From Anniella stebbinsi (Eukaryota > Chordata > Lepidosauria > Squamata > Anniellidae), in NCBI GenBank assembly GCA_029215795.1, contig JARDYH010000001.1:185883654-185947653 (forward strand): a DNA stretch of 64,000 nt, written 5' to 3'. A program made the translations under genes and the position numbers. Below are positions 32,621 through 44,339 of the stretch, one piece after another. The first letter of the stretch is position 1. Each line of letters begins with the position of its first letter. The notes beneath the pieces are model-generated. The model saw nothing but the letters and a program-made list of their open reading frames with translations. It did no database searches and was not told the DNA's origin.

Positions 32621-32827
32621 GACACATATTATTCAACAGCTGACTATGTGGGTGGTGTTGTCAGGAAAGGTTTGGTTTCACAGACCATAGCTTATGGTAC
32701 AAATAAGGAAGATTCCTTGCAGATGATCATGTGTACCTCATGGGGTCTGGGAAGAATGTGTTTCACAGGAGCATCGCAAACCTGATCTAGAGGGCTTTAA
32801 ATTGAATTGGGGGAGGGGCAAAATTAC

Positions 32828-33008
32828 AGAGCTAAGTATTACAGAGAAAAAAACCAAGGACAAAGGAAGAGACAAGAAACTGGAGGCCATGGGTGTTGCA
32901 CTTTCCTGGTTTCCCTGCTGTATTTACCTGAAAATTAATGGGATTCACCTCCACTGACTTGTCTCCTCCTTTGTCCTTGGTGATCTTCTCTGTAATACTT
33001 AGCTCAGC
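32828..33008. repeat. inverted repeat, about 47-bp arms
   Basis: The arm at about 32831-32878 (AGCTAAGTATTACAGAGAA, CCAAGGACAAAGGA, GAGACAAG) is matched in reverse by CTTGTCTCCTCCTTTGTCC, TTGGTGATCTTCTCTG and TAATACTTAGCT at 32958-33006. The loop is about 80 bp. Confidence 0.85.
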
Positions 33009-33009
33009 A

Positions 33010-33830
33010 AATAGCATTGATAGCAGATAGCCATATATTAATACACGGAACATGGGAAACAAACAGGATGAACTTGAAATCCTTATACAAGATGTTAGGT
33101 ATGATCTGATATGTATCACTGAGATTTGGTGGGATGAGACTTACTATTGGAATAGATCCATTGAAGGATAAACCTTGTTCAAAAGGAAGAGACCCAATAG
33201 GAAGCTATGGGAAGTAGCATTATATGTATGGAATGTATATAACTGTGTGGAAATTCATGATTCTGAGAATGGAAGCACTGTTGAAAGTGTTTGGGTAAAG
33301 ATAGAGAAACAAGGGACAATTATTATTACACACGACCCACCCAGCCAGAAGACATGGATGGAACTTTCCTGGAACAGTTGACAAAACTTTTCACATAGGC
33401 AAGCAATAGTAGTGATGGGGGATTTCAACTATCTTGAAATCTGCTGGAAGTAACTACAAAGATTGGAACATCCAGTAGTTTTTTTTTACTGGTCTTGCTG
33501 ACAACTTCATATCTCAGAAGGTGGATCCAAGTGTCTTCATGGATCACAACCTAAATATGAGCCAGTACTGCACTGTGGCAACTAAGAAAACTGAAGAAAT
33601 CTTGGGCGGTATTAAAAGAGGCATACTGTCCAGATCATGGGAAGTAATAGTTCTCCATTTTGCATTAGTCAGGCCACATTTGGAGTACTGTGTCCAGTTC
33701 TGGGTGTCCCATTTTAAGAGGGATACAAATACAGAGTGTGTCCAGAGAAAAGCAGCCAGGATGGTGATTAATTTTTTTTTTTTAAGTGTTTTGAAACTTT
33801 AATGAGATTTCAAAGTTTTCTTAAAACAAT
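33010..33830 (+). mobile_element. L3/CR1-like LINE, internally deleted
   Basis: 33085-33310 encodes endonuclease-type text (YDLICITEIWWDET, EGYTLFKRKRPNRK, VESVWVKIE). 33505-33770 encodes RT C-terminal text (DHNLNMSQYCTVATKK, ALVRPHLEYCVQFW, VQRKAARMV). The part between is missing. Confidence 0.8.
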
Positions 33831-33986
33831 TAATAAAAAAGAGCCTAGGTCAAAGATATTGTCACGAATACTAAATATAGAACTTCTAGTTATATTCTAT
33901 GAATATGTTCACAGTCTGTTTATGGAGATGGGAGATAACCCAATTAGCCCTATTCTGCACTGCAGTGGTGTACAGAAGGGCATATT

Positions 33987-34003
33987 CTCTCTCTGTCTCT
34001 CTG

Positions 34004-34053
<50 letters not shown>
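33987..34053. repeat. (CT)n / (CTGTCT)n microsatellite
   Basis: CTCTCTGTCTCTGTCTCTGT-type units passing into a pure CT run. Confidence 0.9.
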
Positions 34054-34055
<2 letters not shown>

Positions 34056-35170
34056 CTTGCTTCTCGCTAAGTGCAAAGATAGAGAAGGGAGATGGAGTAG
34101 ATCTGAACAAGGAGGAGGAGTCTGGATATAAATGCAAGGAATAGGGATGGGGAATAGAAAATGAAACCAAAGGTGGACAGGACATATTCATGCAGCCCTG
34201 ACTCCTGAGGAAACTTCTGTTGCATATATCCTCCATGTAGAAGGGAAATACCCGTGCATGGCAGCAGCAGGCTATAAAAAGAGAGCCCATTTGGGAATAT
34301 ACATTTTTGTACCTGCTGTGGTTGAAATTGCCTAAATTTTATTTTTAAAAAGGGCTTTATATTTATCTAAATACTGGAATAGTTAACCTTCCAAAAATCT
34401 ATGTGTGTGTTTTGTTAATGTTGCTGTTTGTTTATTCTTCTAGTTAGTTTTCTTCTTCAACAATCTTATTAGTACAAAATATCCCATTTTTGATGAAAAT
34501 ATGTATCTCTGGATATGTATAAAGGTTATGTTAACCAATAATGTACTTCTACTAAAAATGATTAAACAGAAACTTCCTCTCTAGTGATTTAAACTGTGGT
34601 TTAAGTAATTAAAATTGTGTCCTTCAGAGAAGTGATTTAAATCATGATTTAAATCAATTTGATTTAAATCAAAACCCTTGCCTTGCACAAACTCCATTCC
34701 TATAAACTTTGTGGACCTTTAGCCTTTAGCAGGAGAGACTCAAATCTGGAAACACAGGTTTTAATAAGTTTTATTAAAATGGCTTGATTGAAGTCTTACG
34801 TCCATTAAAAAAAATACTGTGAGATTTGATATTTTTGTTATGATGGGAATTTTGGGTATGGATATTTTAAAGGTGTCTGATCATCCGGCATCAAATTTGC
34901 TTTATGCAAATGAGCAAACAAATACTTTCTCTGCAAAAGTCACGCAAAATGCTGCCTAAAGTGCAGTTACCTCTCAAGTGTTGAAATCAGACAGCGCCAC
35001 TTGAAATACAAATACCCTATACAGCCAAAGATACCCCTATAATAGAACTGCTTTGAACACTTTTATCATTTTAGACAACCTTCCTCAGGTAATAAGATAG
35101 ATGGGTTTCAATTTTTGACTCTGGTGTAAGGATGAAGGATCAGGATAATGCACTGTATATACACTAACAT
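34054..35170. other. intergenic stretch, nothing recognised
   Basis: AT-rich. ATTTAAATCATGATTTAAATC near 34635-34660 is a small palindrome-rich patch. Nothing else is seen. Confidence 0.3.
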
Positions 35171-35285
35171 GGTACCCTCCAGGTGCTTTGGATTTCAACT
35201 CCCATCAGCCACAACCAATGTTCAGCAACATTGGGAATTCTATTCCAAACAACTGAAGGGCACTAGGTTGGGGAAGGCTGCACTA
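35171..35285. mobile_element. decayed MITE
   Basis: CAACTCCCATCAGCC and its weak reverse partner, ending GGCACTAGGTTGGGGAAGGC, resembles the 6278 family. Confidence 0.4.
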
Positions 35286-36159
35286 CTGGATTTCTGAGGC
35301 AGCAAAGAATCAGATAGCAGTAAATGAAGAGAAAAAATGGATTGATTTCAGGATTTAGCCTTTTGAAAGTCATGAATTATGGAATCCTACCAACTGGACA
35401 GCAGTACTACTAAAATAAAGTGTCAAATCTAGATGTAGTCATACTTAAGAGTACACCCAGCTGTGTGTGTCTTCTTAGTAATGACTAACAAGTCTCATTA
35501 ATTTCAGTGGGTCTCCTCTAAGAATGACAAAATTTGGATCTGCCCCATTATGTTTTAATAAATAAGTAAACATTTTGCAAATGCATCTTTCCCTCTGCAT
35601 ATTCCCTCCCTTTGCAACATTTGTACATATTATATTTAGGGCAGACTTCCATATGAATATAAGAACCATGCCGGAGCTGTCCAAAGGCTTTTTTCTCAGA
35701 GTTCCACATCATGGGTGATGAAGAGTCATCCTTAGAGAAAAACTCTCAGAACCAACAGTGAGGTGCCAGTAGAGCGAGAGGCTCTCATCTTTGCGGATGT
35801 CGTGTTGATGCAGATATTGGAACCTGGCATGTCGTTGCTTTGCTTTGCTACCCCTTCCCTTCCACTTCACTTTGTGCACTTGTGAGCTAGGCTCTGTCTG
35901 CACTGCTGGCATGCAACACAGAACGTTTGAAGTGCATGTCAGAGAAACATAGATAGATTTGCAGCTTTGGCTGGCTGGCATATCTCTTAGAGACAGAGTT
36001 AGACGGAAGACACAACTCGGAGATGGCTGTAGCTGAGCCCTGAGAGGCTGGAGTGCCACACAGAATCTTTCAAGAGCATCTCAGAGTCAAGTGTTGGTGC
36101 ATTCTCAAATTTCAAACACATACTTAGGCATACCCCATAAGCACTGTGACCAAGTTTCA
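35286..36159. other. intergenic stretch, mostly unrecognised
   Basis: 36095-36165 (ACACATACTTAGGCATACCC) is a fragment of the hAT-like element found complete at 51798-52316. The remainder, including a 350-bp open minus-strand frame at 36059-35709, shows no domain. Confidence 0.4.
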
Positions 36160-37200
36160 AGACTGCATTCTGGGATGATTGAGAAGAGATCCTGGCCCTC
36201 CTCTTTGTGACAACCTTTCAAGTATACTAGGGTGACCAGATAAAATCCAGGTCAGGGCTCATGTAACTTCAACAGTTGTAGAGCAAAGGGAATTTCAGCC
36301 AGTGTCATTTGTATGCAATTAGTTCCTGGTGAAATTCCCTCTTCATCACAACAGTTAAAGTTGCAGGGGCCCTGCCTTCTTTTGTATATGGTTACTCTAG
36401 TATAGTGCCTGCACCTTTAACTGTTGTGATGAAGAGGGAATTCACCAGGAACTAATTGCATACAAATGACACTGGCTGAAATTCCCTTTTCTCTACAACT
36501 GTTAAAGTTACATGAGCCCTGACCTGGATTTTATCTGGTCACCCTAAAGTATACGGAGAATGCTATCATGTCTCCCCTCAATCTTCTCTTCTCCAGGCTA
36601 AACATGCCCAGTTCTTTCAGTCTCTCCTCATAGGGCTTTGTTTCCAGAACCCTAATCATCCTCGTTGCCCTTCTCTGAACACACTCCAGATTGTCTGCAT
36701 CCTTCTTGAAGTGTGGTGCCCAGAACCAGTGCTGAATAGAGGGGAACTAGTACCACGTGTGATTTGGAAGCTATACTTCTATTAATGCAGCCCAAAATAG
36801 CATTTGCTTTTTTTGCAGCCACATCACAGTGTTGGCTCATATTCAGCTTGTGATGTAGAACAATTCCAAGATCCTTCTCGCTGGTCGTATTGTTTAGCCA
36901 AGTATCCCCCATCTTGTAACTGTGCATTTGGTTTCCTTCTTCCTAGGTATAGAACTTGGCATTTATCTCTATTAAATTTAATTCTGTTGTTTTCAGCCCC
37001 AGCGCTCCAGTCCATCAAGATCACTTTGAAGTTTGTTTCTGTCTTCCAGGGTATTAGCGATCCCACCCAATTTTGTGTCATCTGCATATTTGTTAAGCAT
37101 TCCCTGCACCTCCTCATCCAAGTCATTAATAAAAATGTTGAAGAGCACTGGGCCCAGGACTGAGCCCTGCGGTACCCTGCTCGTTACCTCCCCCCAGTTT
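36160..37200 (-). mobile_element. CR1 LINE fragment interrupted by a hAT MITE
   Basis: The minus-strand frames encode CR1 RT C-terminal text ([64 protein letters not shown] end), then GACATGATAGCATT. The 36228-36546 MITE was inserted into this copy, and CR1 resumes at 36219 and below. Confidence 0.82.
36228..36546. mobile_element. palindromic hAT MITE, TSD AAGTATAC
   Basis: 319 bp, TAGGGTGACCAG...GGTCACCCTA, flanked by exact AAGTATAC at 36220-36227 and 36547-36554. Same family as 16340. It is nested in a CR1 copy, so it is younger than that copy. Confidence 0.94.
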
Positions 37201-37469
37201 GAGAAGGTTGGAAACCAAAAAGAAGGACAACGTGGTTGGCCCCCAAGGGGGCTTCCCCATCAACATGTCTGCCCCCAGGGGACATGTCCAGCACTGGGGG
37301 GTGCCCACCTGAACACAATCTTGGTCACATGTCTAATTTTACAGCACACAATTAAGACAAATCTGTTCTACATACAAGTGAGACATCCAAGGGCTGAAAC
37401 TGCTCAAGGTGCAAGACCCCAAAGAGGAAGTTTGACAACCTGAGTTTGAAGGGTACGGCTCCAGTGTTG

Positions 37470-37920
37470 TTGTTTTAAATAATTTTAAAACCTTGAACTT
37501 AAAAAAAAAATCCTAAAAATCAACAGATGAACAGATCTGCCTGAAACTTGGCATGACTAAAACCCTACTTAAGAGCAATCATGATGCCAAGTTTCATCTC
37601 CTTATCTTTAAAAATGTTTTTAACAATTAATTTTATAACCTCAATTCTTTTACAAAAATCCTAAAAATCAATGGACAAACAGATCTACTTCAAACGTGGC
37701 ATGGCTAAAGCCCCACTCAAGAGATATCAAGATGCCAAGTTTCATCTCTTTATCTTTAAAAATGATGGGTCTTTCTAAAAATTAATTTTAAAACCTCAAA
37801 TTTTAAAACATTCCTAAAAATCAATGGATGAACGGGTCTGCTTCAAATTTGGCATGGCTAAAGCTCTACATAAAGGCTATCATGATGCCAAGTTTCATCA
37901 CTGTGTCTTTAAAAATGATG
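37470..37920. repeat. tandem repeat, three units of about 150 bp
   Basis: The phrase GATGCCAAGTTTCATC recurs at about 37583, 37731 and 37884, each preceded by CCTAAAAATCAAYRGAYRAAC (Y and R mark variable sites) and TTGGCATGRCTAAA. Units are diverged. Confidence 0.85.
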
Positions 37921-38459
37921 GAGCTGTGAGCATTTTTGTTAATTCCCATTGACTATAAAGTAGAGCTGCACTTTGGGTGGGGGGAGGATGGGAAAAATCT
38001 GGATTTTTCTTCAAATTTCATAATTTCCCTCCTTCCTGGATTTGTTACCAACACTTCTGACATGTCTTGGTTTTTTCTGACATCGAATGGCTTGGAACAA
38101 AGAGTTTCAAGGACCACTGAAAGGCTCCATGATGGTATCAGAGATTTGGTCAGTGGCACCAGGTTGCCAATCCCTTTTAAGAACCTTTTAATGATAGGGT
38201 GTGAGAAGCGTGTGAAACAGTCAACTTGGGAGTGAAATGCAGAAACAGCTAATAAACATGAAGGGACAAGAACTTCAGGCCCTTCTCAAAGAGAGACTGC
38301 AAGAACAATAGCACTTGGGCAGTTGTTGCCAAACTCGGGGGGGAAAAAGCCATTTGAGCATGCGTACCTGGAGAAAGCTTCCCATTTACGTTTATAGGAG
38401 CGATGTGTCGCTGGCTTTCTTGCAGCATGCAATAGCGTTTGAATGGAGGCAGGAAGAGA
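37921..38459. other. intergenic stretch, nothing recognised
   Basis: No family or coding region is recognised. Confidence 0.3.
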
Positions 38460-38584
38460 CTATACTACATGGCCTAAAACTTTCATGCTGTCATTCGCGG
38501 TGTCTCCAGGTCTGGATGTTGTACCTGACCCTGTTGTGGTGTTAGAAGGGATGGCACCAGTAGTAGTGATGGCACCAGTATTAG

Positions 38585-39270
38585 TCAACAGTGTCGGCCC
38601 CGAGCTAGCCGTAGCAATGTCGCAAACAACAGCTGTCTGGGCCACCACGGTGTGATCAATATGCAACTCGTTCCGTCTCTGTCGATCTTGGACAAAACTC
38701 TCATTATGAGCAGGAAGGGAGGACAAGAGTAATAGAGTTCCCCTGTCCATTTGAGTAGGAAGGCGTCTCCCAGGGAGTTGCATCCCTTGCCTGCCTGCAG
38801 TACCGTTGGGTCCTCGGTCACAAATAAATCTATAGTTGGGGTTCCCCAAAGTTGGAAAATTGAAGTTAGAGTCACTCTGTCTAGCTCCCACTCGTGGCAG
38901 GTTTGTGTTGTCCTGCTGAGATAATCTGCCACGCCGCTGTCCACCCCTGCAACATGTATTGTGGTTAATCGGATCCTTCTCTGGAAGCACCAATGCATGA
39001 TCTTTAGAGTGAGATTCATGAGGGGTTGTGATTGAGTTCCTCCCTGTTTGCTTAAGTAGGCAACAACAGTGATATTGTCCAAGGTAACCTGTACTGATCG
39101 ATGGGATACGTGTCTCTCGAACGCCTTTAGGCCTTTCTACACGGCTCTGAGTTCAAGTACATTTATGTGGTCTTCGATGGTCGACCAAGTACTTTGGACC
39201 TTTAAGTCCAGGCAATGAGCTCCACAGCCCCGAAGAGATGCGTCCATGGTCATCATTCTAGATGGCATTG
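38585..39270 (-). pseudogene. DIRS RNase H and adjoining region relic
   Basis: The text MTMDASLRGCGAH (first RNase H Asp), NVLELRAV followed by a stop, VTLDNITVVAYLSKQGGTQS, and AGVDSGVADYLSR is the RNase H fold of DIRS-type elements. HEWELDRVTLTSIF and LWGTPTIDLFVTE follow. One in-frame stop is seen at about 39139. Confidence 0.85.
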
Positions 39271-39378
39271 GCTGACAAAATGGTACCCCTTGTGTGAGAT
39301 GTGCCAAGACCGTCCACCAACAAAGACAATGTCAGACATTTGCTAGTAATTGTAGCCGAGTTTGTCGTGCATCCCTTG

Positions 39379-40110
39379 TTAAGTCAAAACGTTTTGCAGG
39401 ACTCTCATATGACATTGTGCAAATTCTATTACTGCCATTGTTGATGCCATAAACCCCAGCAGTTGTAGTATTGAGAACATGGGGGTCGATGGTTGATGCT
39501 GAATGTATGTCGCAAGGGCCAAGATCTTATGGTATCGATCCTCTGGTAGGAATGCATGTCCATCCTGCAAGTCTAGACGAGCCCTAATGAACTGAATCGA
39601 GTTGCTGGGGGTTAAGACAGGCTTTTCAAGGTTTATGCAGAGGCCTAGGTGTAGAAGGTCGGTGGTGAGTGCAATAGATCTCTGGAGCTGTTGTTTTGAT
39701 GGAGCGACCAGTAGCCAATCATCCAGGTAAGGGAAAACCTTGACACCTAACAGTCGAAGATGAGCACACACCACCACCATGCATTTGGAAAAAACCCTTG
39801 GGGCTGTGGCGAGACCAAAGGGAAGGACCCGATATTGGTAGATGGTGTCTCCAATGAGAAAACGTAGGTACTTCCTGTGAGTCTCTTTGATAGCTACATG
39901 GAAATATGCATCAACGCAAACCAGTCTCCTCTCTTCAGTAGTGGAAGGATAAGAAGTGAGAGAGATCATTCGGAATTTCTTTGGTGTCACGTAAGTATTT
40001 AGGAGCCTTAAGTCCAAAATCGGTTGAAGTCTTCTGTCCCTCTTCGGTACTGTGAAATACCTGGAGCAGAACCCTCTTCGAAGTTAATGGTAAGGTACCT
40101 GTTCTACATT
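39379..40110 (-). pseudogene. DIRS reverse transcriptase relic
   Basis: The text LDLRLLNTYVTPKKFRM, VDAYFHVAIKETHRKYL, YQYRVLPFGLATAPRVFS and VFPYLDDWLLVAPS contains the catalytic YLDD. The N-terminal 90 nt are in a different frame. A small deletion appears between SLTSYPSTTEE and RLVCVDAYFH, where the family has a longer segment. Confidence 0.88.
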
Positions 40111-40995
40111 GATGGCAACAGTAGAGGAGGAAGTGACAAGACGGGTTGCTCCACTGTTGAAAGGGACAGCTCTTGATGTAGAGAAATTTCAGTGACGATG
40201 GTGATGCCAATCTAGGGCGTTTCGAAGTCAAAACTACTGCATCGGAAGTCTTGCCCACGTTCTTTTTCTTTCTCTCTGAAGTATGCGTAGTAACCTTAGA
40301 AGGTTCAGATTTAGCCTTCTTGGACAACTTTTTGGCATAGGCAAGTGTTAACAATCTGCTCAGAGTAGGATGGTGTTCCAAATAGCCCATTGTCTCTGCA
40401 GAAACACCACTCAAGGCTCTATCCCCCATAACCATGGTGAATAAAGCAGGGCCGGTTTTATCCACCGCCTGTAGTGCTCTGCTCCACAGTATAGCTTTCA
40501 GCCTGTCCACCCTGTGCCCTCGTATCTGCTTGGAAAAGCTTTGACAAATTGGCACGATTCTACAACATGGCCTTCTCCTAAGCAGAGGAGACACAAGGAA
40601 TGGTTGTCCGGCAGGGGCAGTTGACTACCACAATTAGCACTCTTGTGAAAGGGTGCCCTCAGGGCCATGCACTCCCCTCACGATCTGAAGACCGTATCGG
40701 AAATAACCAGTAACGAAAGCAAAGAAAGATTAACTCTGTCCTATTCTTTTTTTCTTAAAAAAATAGAAGAAATGCCTCAACATTTCCAAAATCTCTGAGA
40801 TCCTGACGAGGTTGCAGACGAAAGAGAACTGAGGATTGGGCAGGAACCCGCAATGCATGCTCAGTATGACAAGGGGGAAAGGTTCCCACCCCAAACGCCT
40901 CAGCTTTGGAATTTCCCCAAAATGAGGGCCCACGCAGGCACAGAGCGTATATGTGTGTGATGCACAGAGACCATGAAGAATTTAAAGTGTACACT

Positions 40996-43136
40996 CATTA
41001 ATCCAGGGAAAGTAACTTGGTAGAGCAATCATACACTGAAAACAAAGTTGGCATAGAGAATTAGATTATAGTTCTCTTGTAGATTTAATCGGAGCTTAAA
41101 ACCAGGCTTTGGATATGCACTGACCTGTTTTAATATAGGATGGGCTTGTCAGTTTGAGAGGCCAAAGAGGCAGGGATTAAGTAAATTGGAGTCCCTAACA
41201 CTTTGGGATTGGAAAGAAAATGTTTGGGGTGAGCTATAAAGAGTGGGGAGAAGGAAATTTCGGGGAAGTGGTGATAGGTGGTGATGCACAGCCATAATAA
41301 CAAAAGGAGGTTGGTGGAAGGAGATTGCAAAAATGCCTCCGTTCCCATTTCTAGCACTCTGTGCACTTACCTCGCATGACCCCCAAACAGGGGAAATGGC
41401 CTTGCAAAAACCTTTCCCAATGCACCCTTCAAGGGTCTGTAGCATTACTGCCATTGCTTGATTAAGCATACTGGAAGACTTGGCCAATTAATGTAGAAAT
41501 AGAGGGAACAAGAGGAAGACTTATGCATCCTTCCGCTAGGTTGGCCAGGGAAAGCTGCACAAAGTGGTTGGGGCTCCAACCAATATGATTCAAAATTAGG
41601 CCAAATCTGAATATGCCCTCCCCCCCCACACCATAGATAAGGGGGCTACAATATGTAGAAGGATCTCCTGAAGATAGGATAGGGTTTAAATATACATTTC
41701 TGTGGGTCAGTCTGACCATTCCTGAAGCGGAATACACAAAACTTAAGGTTTTATGCACAAACTGTGGAGTCATGTCTATCAACACATAATTTGCAGAAAG
41801 TTCTCAAGTACTGAGAATGACACAGTTCATGACTGAAAACAATGTAGTTCATTGCCCTCTATCAGAGCCATTAGTAAACCAGAGCCATTTCTCAAGACAA
41901 AAGAGGAGATTGGTGGAGCTGTTTCCCAAAGTTGTGAAAGCTTTACAAACTCTAAAATTTCTTGAGGGTGTTTCCTCTAATCAGAAGTGGAAATTACTTC
42001 ATGAATGGTTTTCTTGCATGTTTAATTTTACTTTTCGCCTGACGTGAGGCTCTTTAAATAAATATAGCTTCAATTGATTTGGTAATGCCAAATCTAGCCT
42101 TGCATATGTGACCTAAAGCTGCTGAATAATCTACTTTGTTATGCCAAAGTATTCCATTTTGTGGTTGACAATCTCATGAAGGGTGTAGGCCCTGCTGCCC
42201 TGTTGCCCTGCCCCGAACAGCCTGCTAATAGTGCTGGTCTTGACAACTCCCACCATACAAGTTGTTTCAGAACTGGGAGTTTCTTGGGCAAAGTAGGATC
42301 CTTGCTTAGCAGCTGACACTGACTGGGCAGCCACAGAGTTCTGTGCAGTTTGCTTCAAGACCAAGGAACAATCTGGTGACATCCCTTTTATTCTTTATCT
42401 TTATAACACTCTTGGAGGAGAATGAGAATACAAGAGCGGTGCTGGGTTAGAACAAAAACATACTAGCGCAGCATCATGTTCCCAGAGTAGCCAGCAGCAA
42501 GATGAATCTAGGGAACCCACAAGCAGGAGAGAAGCACAACAGCACTCTCCCACTTGTATCCCCAGCAACAGGGACTGAAGGTTGCAGCGTTTGCTGCCGC
42601 CGCAGCTCAAACAATCCAACATTTCCTAAAGAAATCAGGTGCAGATGCCAGAGGGGACCACCTGCTCTAATTTTCTGTGATTGTTGCTGCTAGGGTTTGC
42701 ATCATTTTTCAACAGCACAAATCTCAGCCTTTTCTCTCAGTTTGGTTCCTTTATATGCATTTTCTTCCTATGAGTTTATAAGGATTTGGGTTGTCACAGA
42801 GATCTTTTGTTTTATTGTGGCGGTTGTAACGGCCTTTGTGCCATAGACAAGTAAAATGTCATCAGCAGGTACTGAGAGGCATACTGTCTTCAATACTGGA
42901 GGTAATACGGATCTGTCATGTCTCGTAGCCATAGATAGCCTTATCCTAACCTCTAATCCCCTTTTTAAAAGTCATCCACATTGGTGGGAGAAAAACCTCT
43001 TCCTCATGTTCTCCGTTTTCAAGCATAATTTGAAACACTTCCATGATGTCCCCCTTTAACTGCATACACAGATTTCTGCTGCATCTCTCCGCGCCCTCCA
43101 TGTCTCTTCCTCTGCTCACCCTCTCATTTATATTAT
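40996..43136. other. intergenic stretch, largely unrecognised
   Basis: Several moderately long frames (for example minus strand 41785-41462 and 42382-42131) carry no domain that I recognise, and I do not call them genes. No repeat family is identified, although the texture suggests old retroelements. Confidence 0.3.
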
Positions 43137-43200
43137 TGTTTATATATTGTGTATGTTTATGTTGAAATTAATAAAAAAAAATATTTTAAAAAAAAAAAAA
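43137..43200 (+). repeat. A-rich retroposon tail
   Basis: GTATGTTTATGTTGAAATTAATAAAAAAAAATATTTT followed by a run of about 14 A. This is the look of an L1-type 3' end. The body of the element is not delimited. Confidence 0.5.
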
Positions 43201-44068
43201 ACCCTCTCATTGCCACCGCTCTCTTAAAGAGCTGCATTGGCCATAAAAAGTACTACATGTGATCTCCTGGGACACCCCTCTTCCATAAAGTCTGGCTCTG
43301 TGGAAGGACCCCCTCAGAGTCAGGCATTTGGGAATGATGGCCAAGTGGCTACTCCAGAGTACCCCATGCCAGTTGCTGTCTTGCTACATACAGCATTTGC
43401 CACAGCGGGAGAGTGGGCTCTCCAGAGCACCTGCTAGCTTCACCAAGTGGGCAGCTGCTCCAGAGGGCCTCAGTGGTCCCCCTCTCCTGTTGGAAAGAGC
43501 TCTCTAGAGCACCCACTAGAGGTGGTGGTGGGCCCTCCTGATGAGGGAGGCGAATGGCACAATCTGCCGCTTCTCCGGTTCAGCTACTTGAGTGTGGTGG
43601 TGGTGGTGGGGACTTCATCCTGCTTTATGGGAGGACCAGCCTTACTGAAGTGCCTTCTCCCACAGGAAGGTGGGAGTCACCCACATGATGAGGCAATGCA
43701 GACCTTCTGCCAAAATTCTAGCCTAGATGTAGAAGTTTCCTGAATGGGATTCTGTAAAGGCACAGCACCCATATATGGGAGTACACAGGGACCACAAAGA
43801 ACATTCTTAATTGTAAAGTTCCTTCAGTTGGGAAATGAATATATAAAAGTTGTGCATTCAAATCCTGGAAATCAAATTTGCTGGCTTCTCCTGTCTGCTA
43901 CTGTCATTCTCTGATCTGAAGAAAAAAATAATACAACTGATAGTATGTTTCCAGAATAGCATCTTAAATTTTTTAAACTGAGACATTTTAATGTCTTATT
44001 AAGAGCTATCAGTAACAACAAAACAGAGTTAACTGTGCCTAGTTGAGGAAAAAAACTACTACCATTCA
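43201..44068. other. intergenic stretch, nothing recognised
   Basis: A GC-richer patch at 43260-43740 has open frames but no domain. Confidence 0.3.
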
Positions 44069-44074
44069 TTTATT
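44069..44074 (-). promoter_or_regulatory. POFUT2: candidate poly(A) signal of POFUT2
   Basis: TTTATT on the plus strand, AATAAA on the minus strand, lies about 112 nt downstream of the POFUT2 stop codon. It is the nearest canonical signal, and would imply a short 3' UTR. More distal signals cannot be excluded. Confidence 0.45.
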
Positions 44075-44185
44075 CGTGTTTAATACCACAAATGAAAAAT
44101 GAAGTGAAATTCAAAATCAATTTCTTTCCACAAAAACGATTGTTTCATTGCTTTGGTGAGCCCCAATACTGAAGTTCTGTATATT

Positions 44186-44339
44186 TTAGTATACAATTTT
44201 CCAGTGAGTTGGCTGTTCACAGGTTTTCTCTTCATCTCCACAAAATCTGTTGTAAGTTGTTTTGGGATCAAAACCCAGAATTTCCCTTTCCTCATGAATG
44301 CGGAAAGAAAATGTTGATACTGAGGTGCCTATAAAATAT
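44186..44339 (-). CDS. POFUT2: POFUT2 last coding exon and stop
   Basis: The acceptor CCTTTGCAG ends at 44340 on the minus strand. The first base completes the split Arg codon. The reading [35 protein letters not shown] and [10 protein letters not shown] ends with TAA at 44188-44186. The two cysteines of the C-terminal disulphide region (RFCGD and KTCEQ) are present. Confidence 0.97.

Larger units (their letters stand above)
38460..40995 (-). mobile_element. DIRS-type retrotransposon fragment
   Basis: In minus-strand order: gag-like C-terminus (40594-40180), reverse transcriptase (40110-39379), RNase H (about 39270-38900) and the following GDAFLLKWTGELYYS / LITPWWPRQ text (about 38760-38600). 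These are typical of DIRS elements. There are frameshifts (for example near 40080-40020) and stops. The tyrosine recombinase and the split terminal repeats are not visible, so it is truncated. Confidence 0.85.

Noticed and set aside
33886..34290. 134-codon minus-strand frame with Arg-Glu-Arg-Asp repeats
   Set aside because: A translation of the (CT)n microsatellite.
35709..36059. 116-codon minus-strand frame
   Set aside because: No domain and no similarity that I recognise; intergenic.
41462..41785. 107-codon minus-strand frame with neighbouring frame at 41487-41149
   Set aside because: A possible remnant of an old retroelement, but no recognised motif. Not supportable as a gene.
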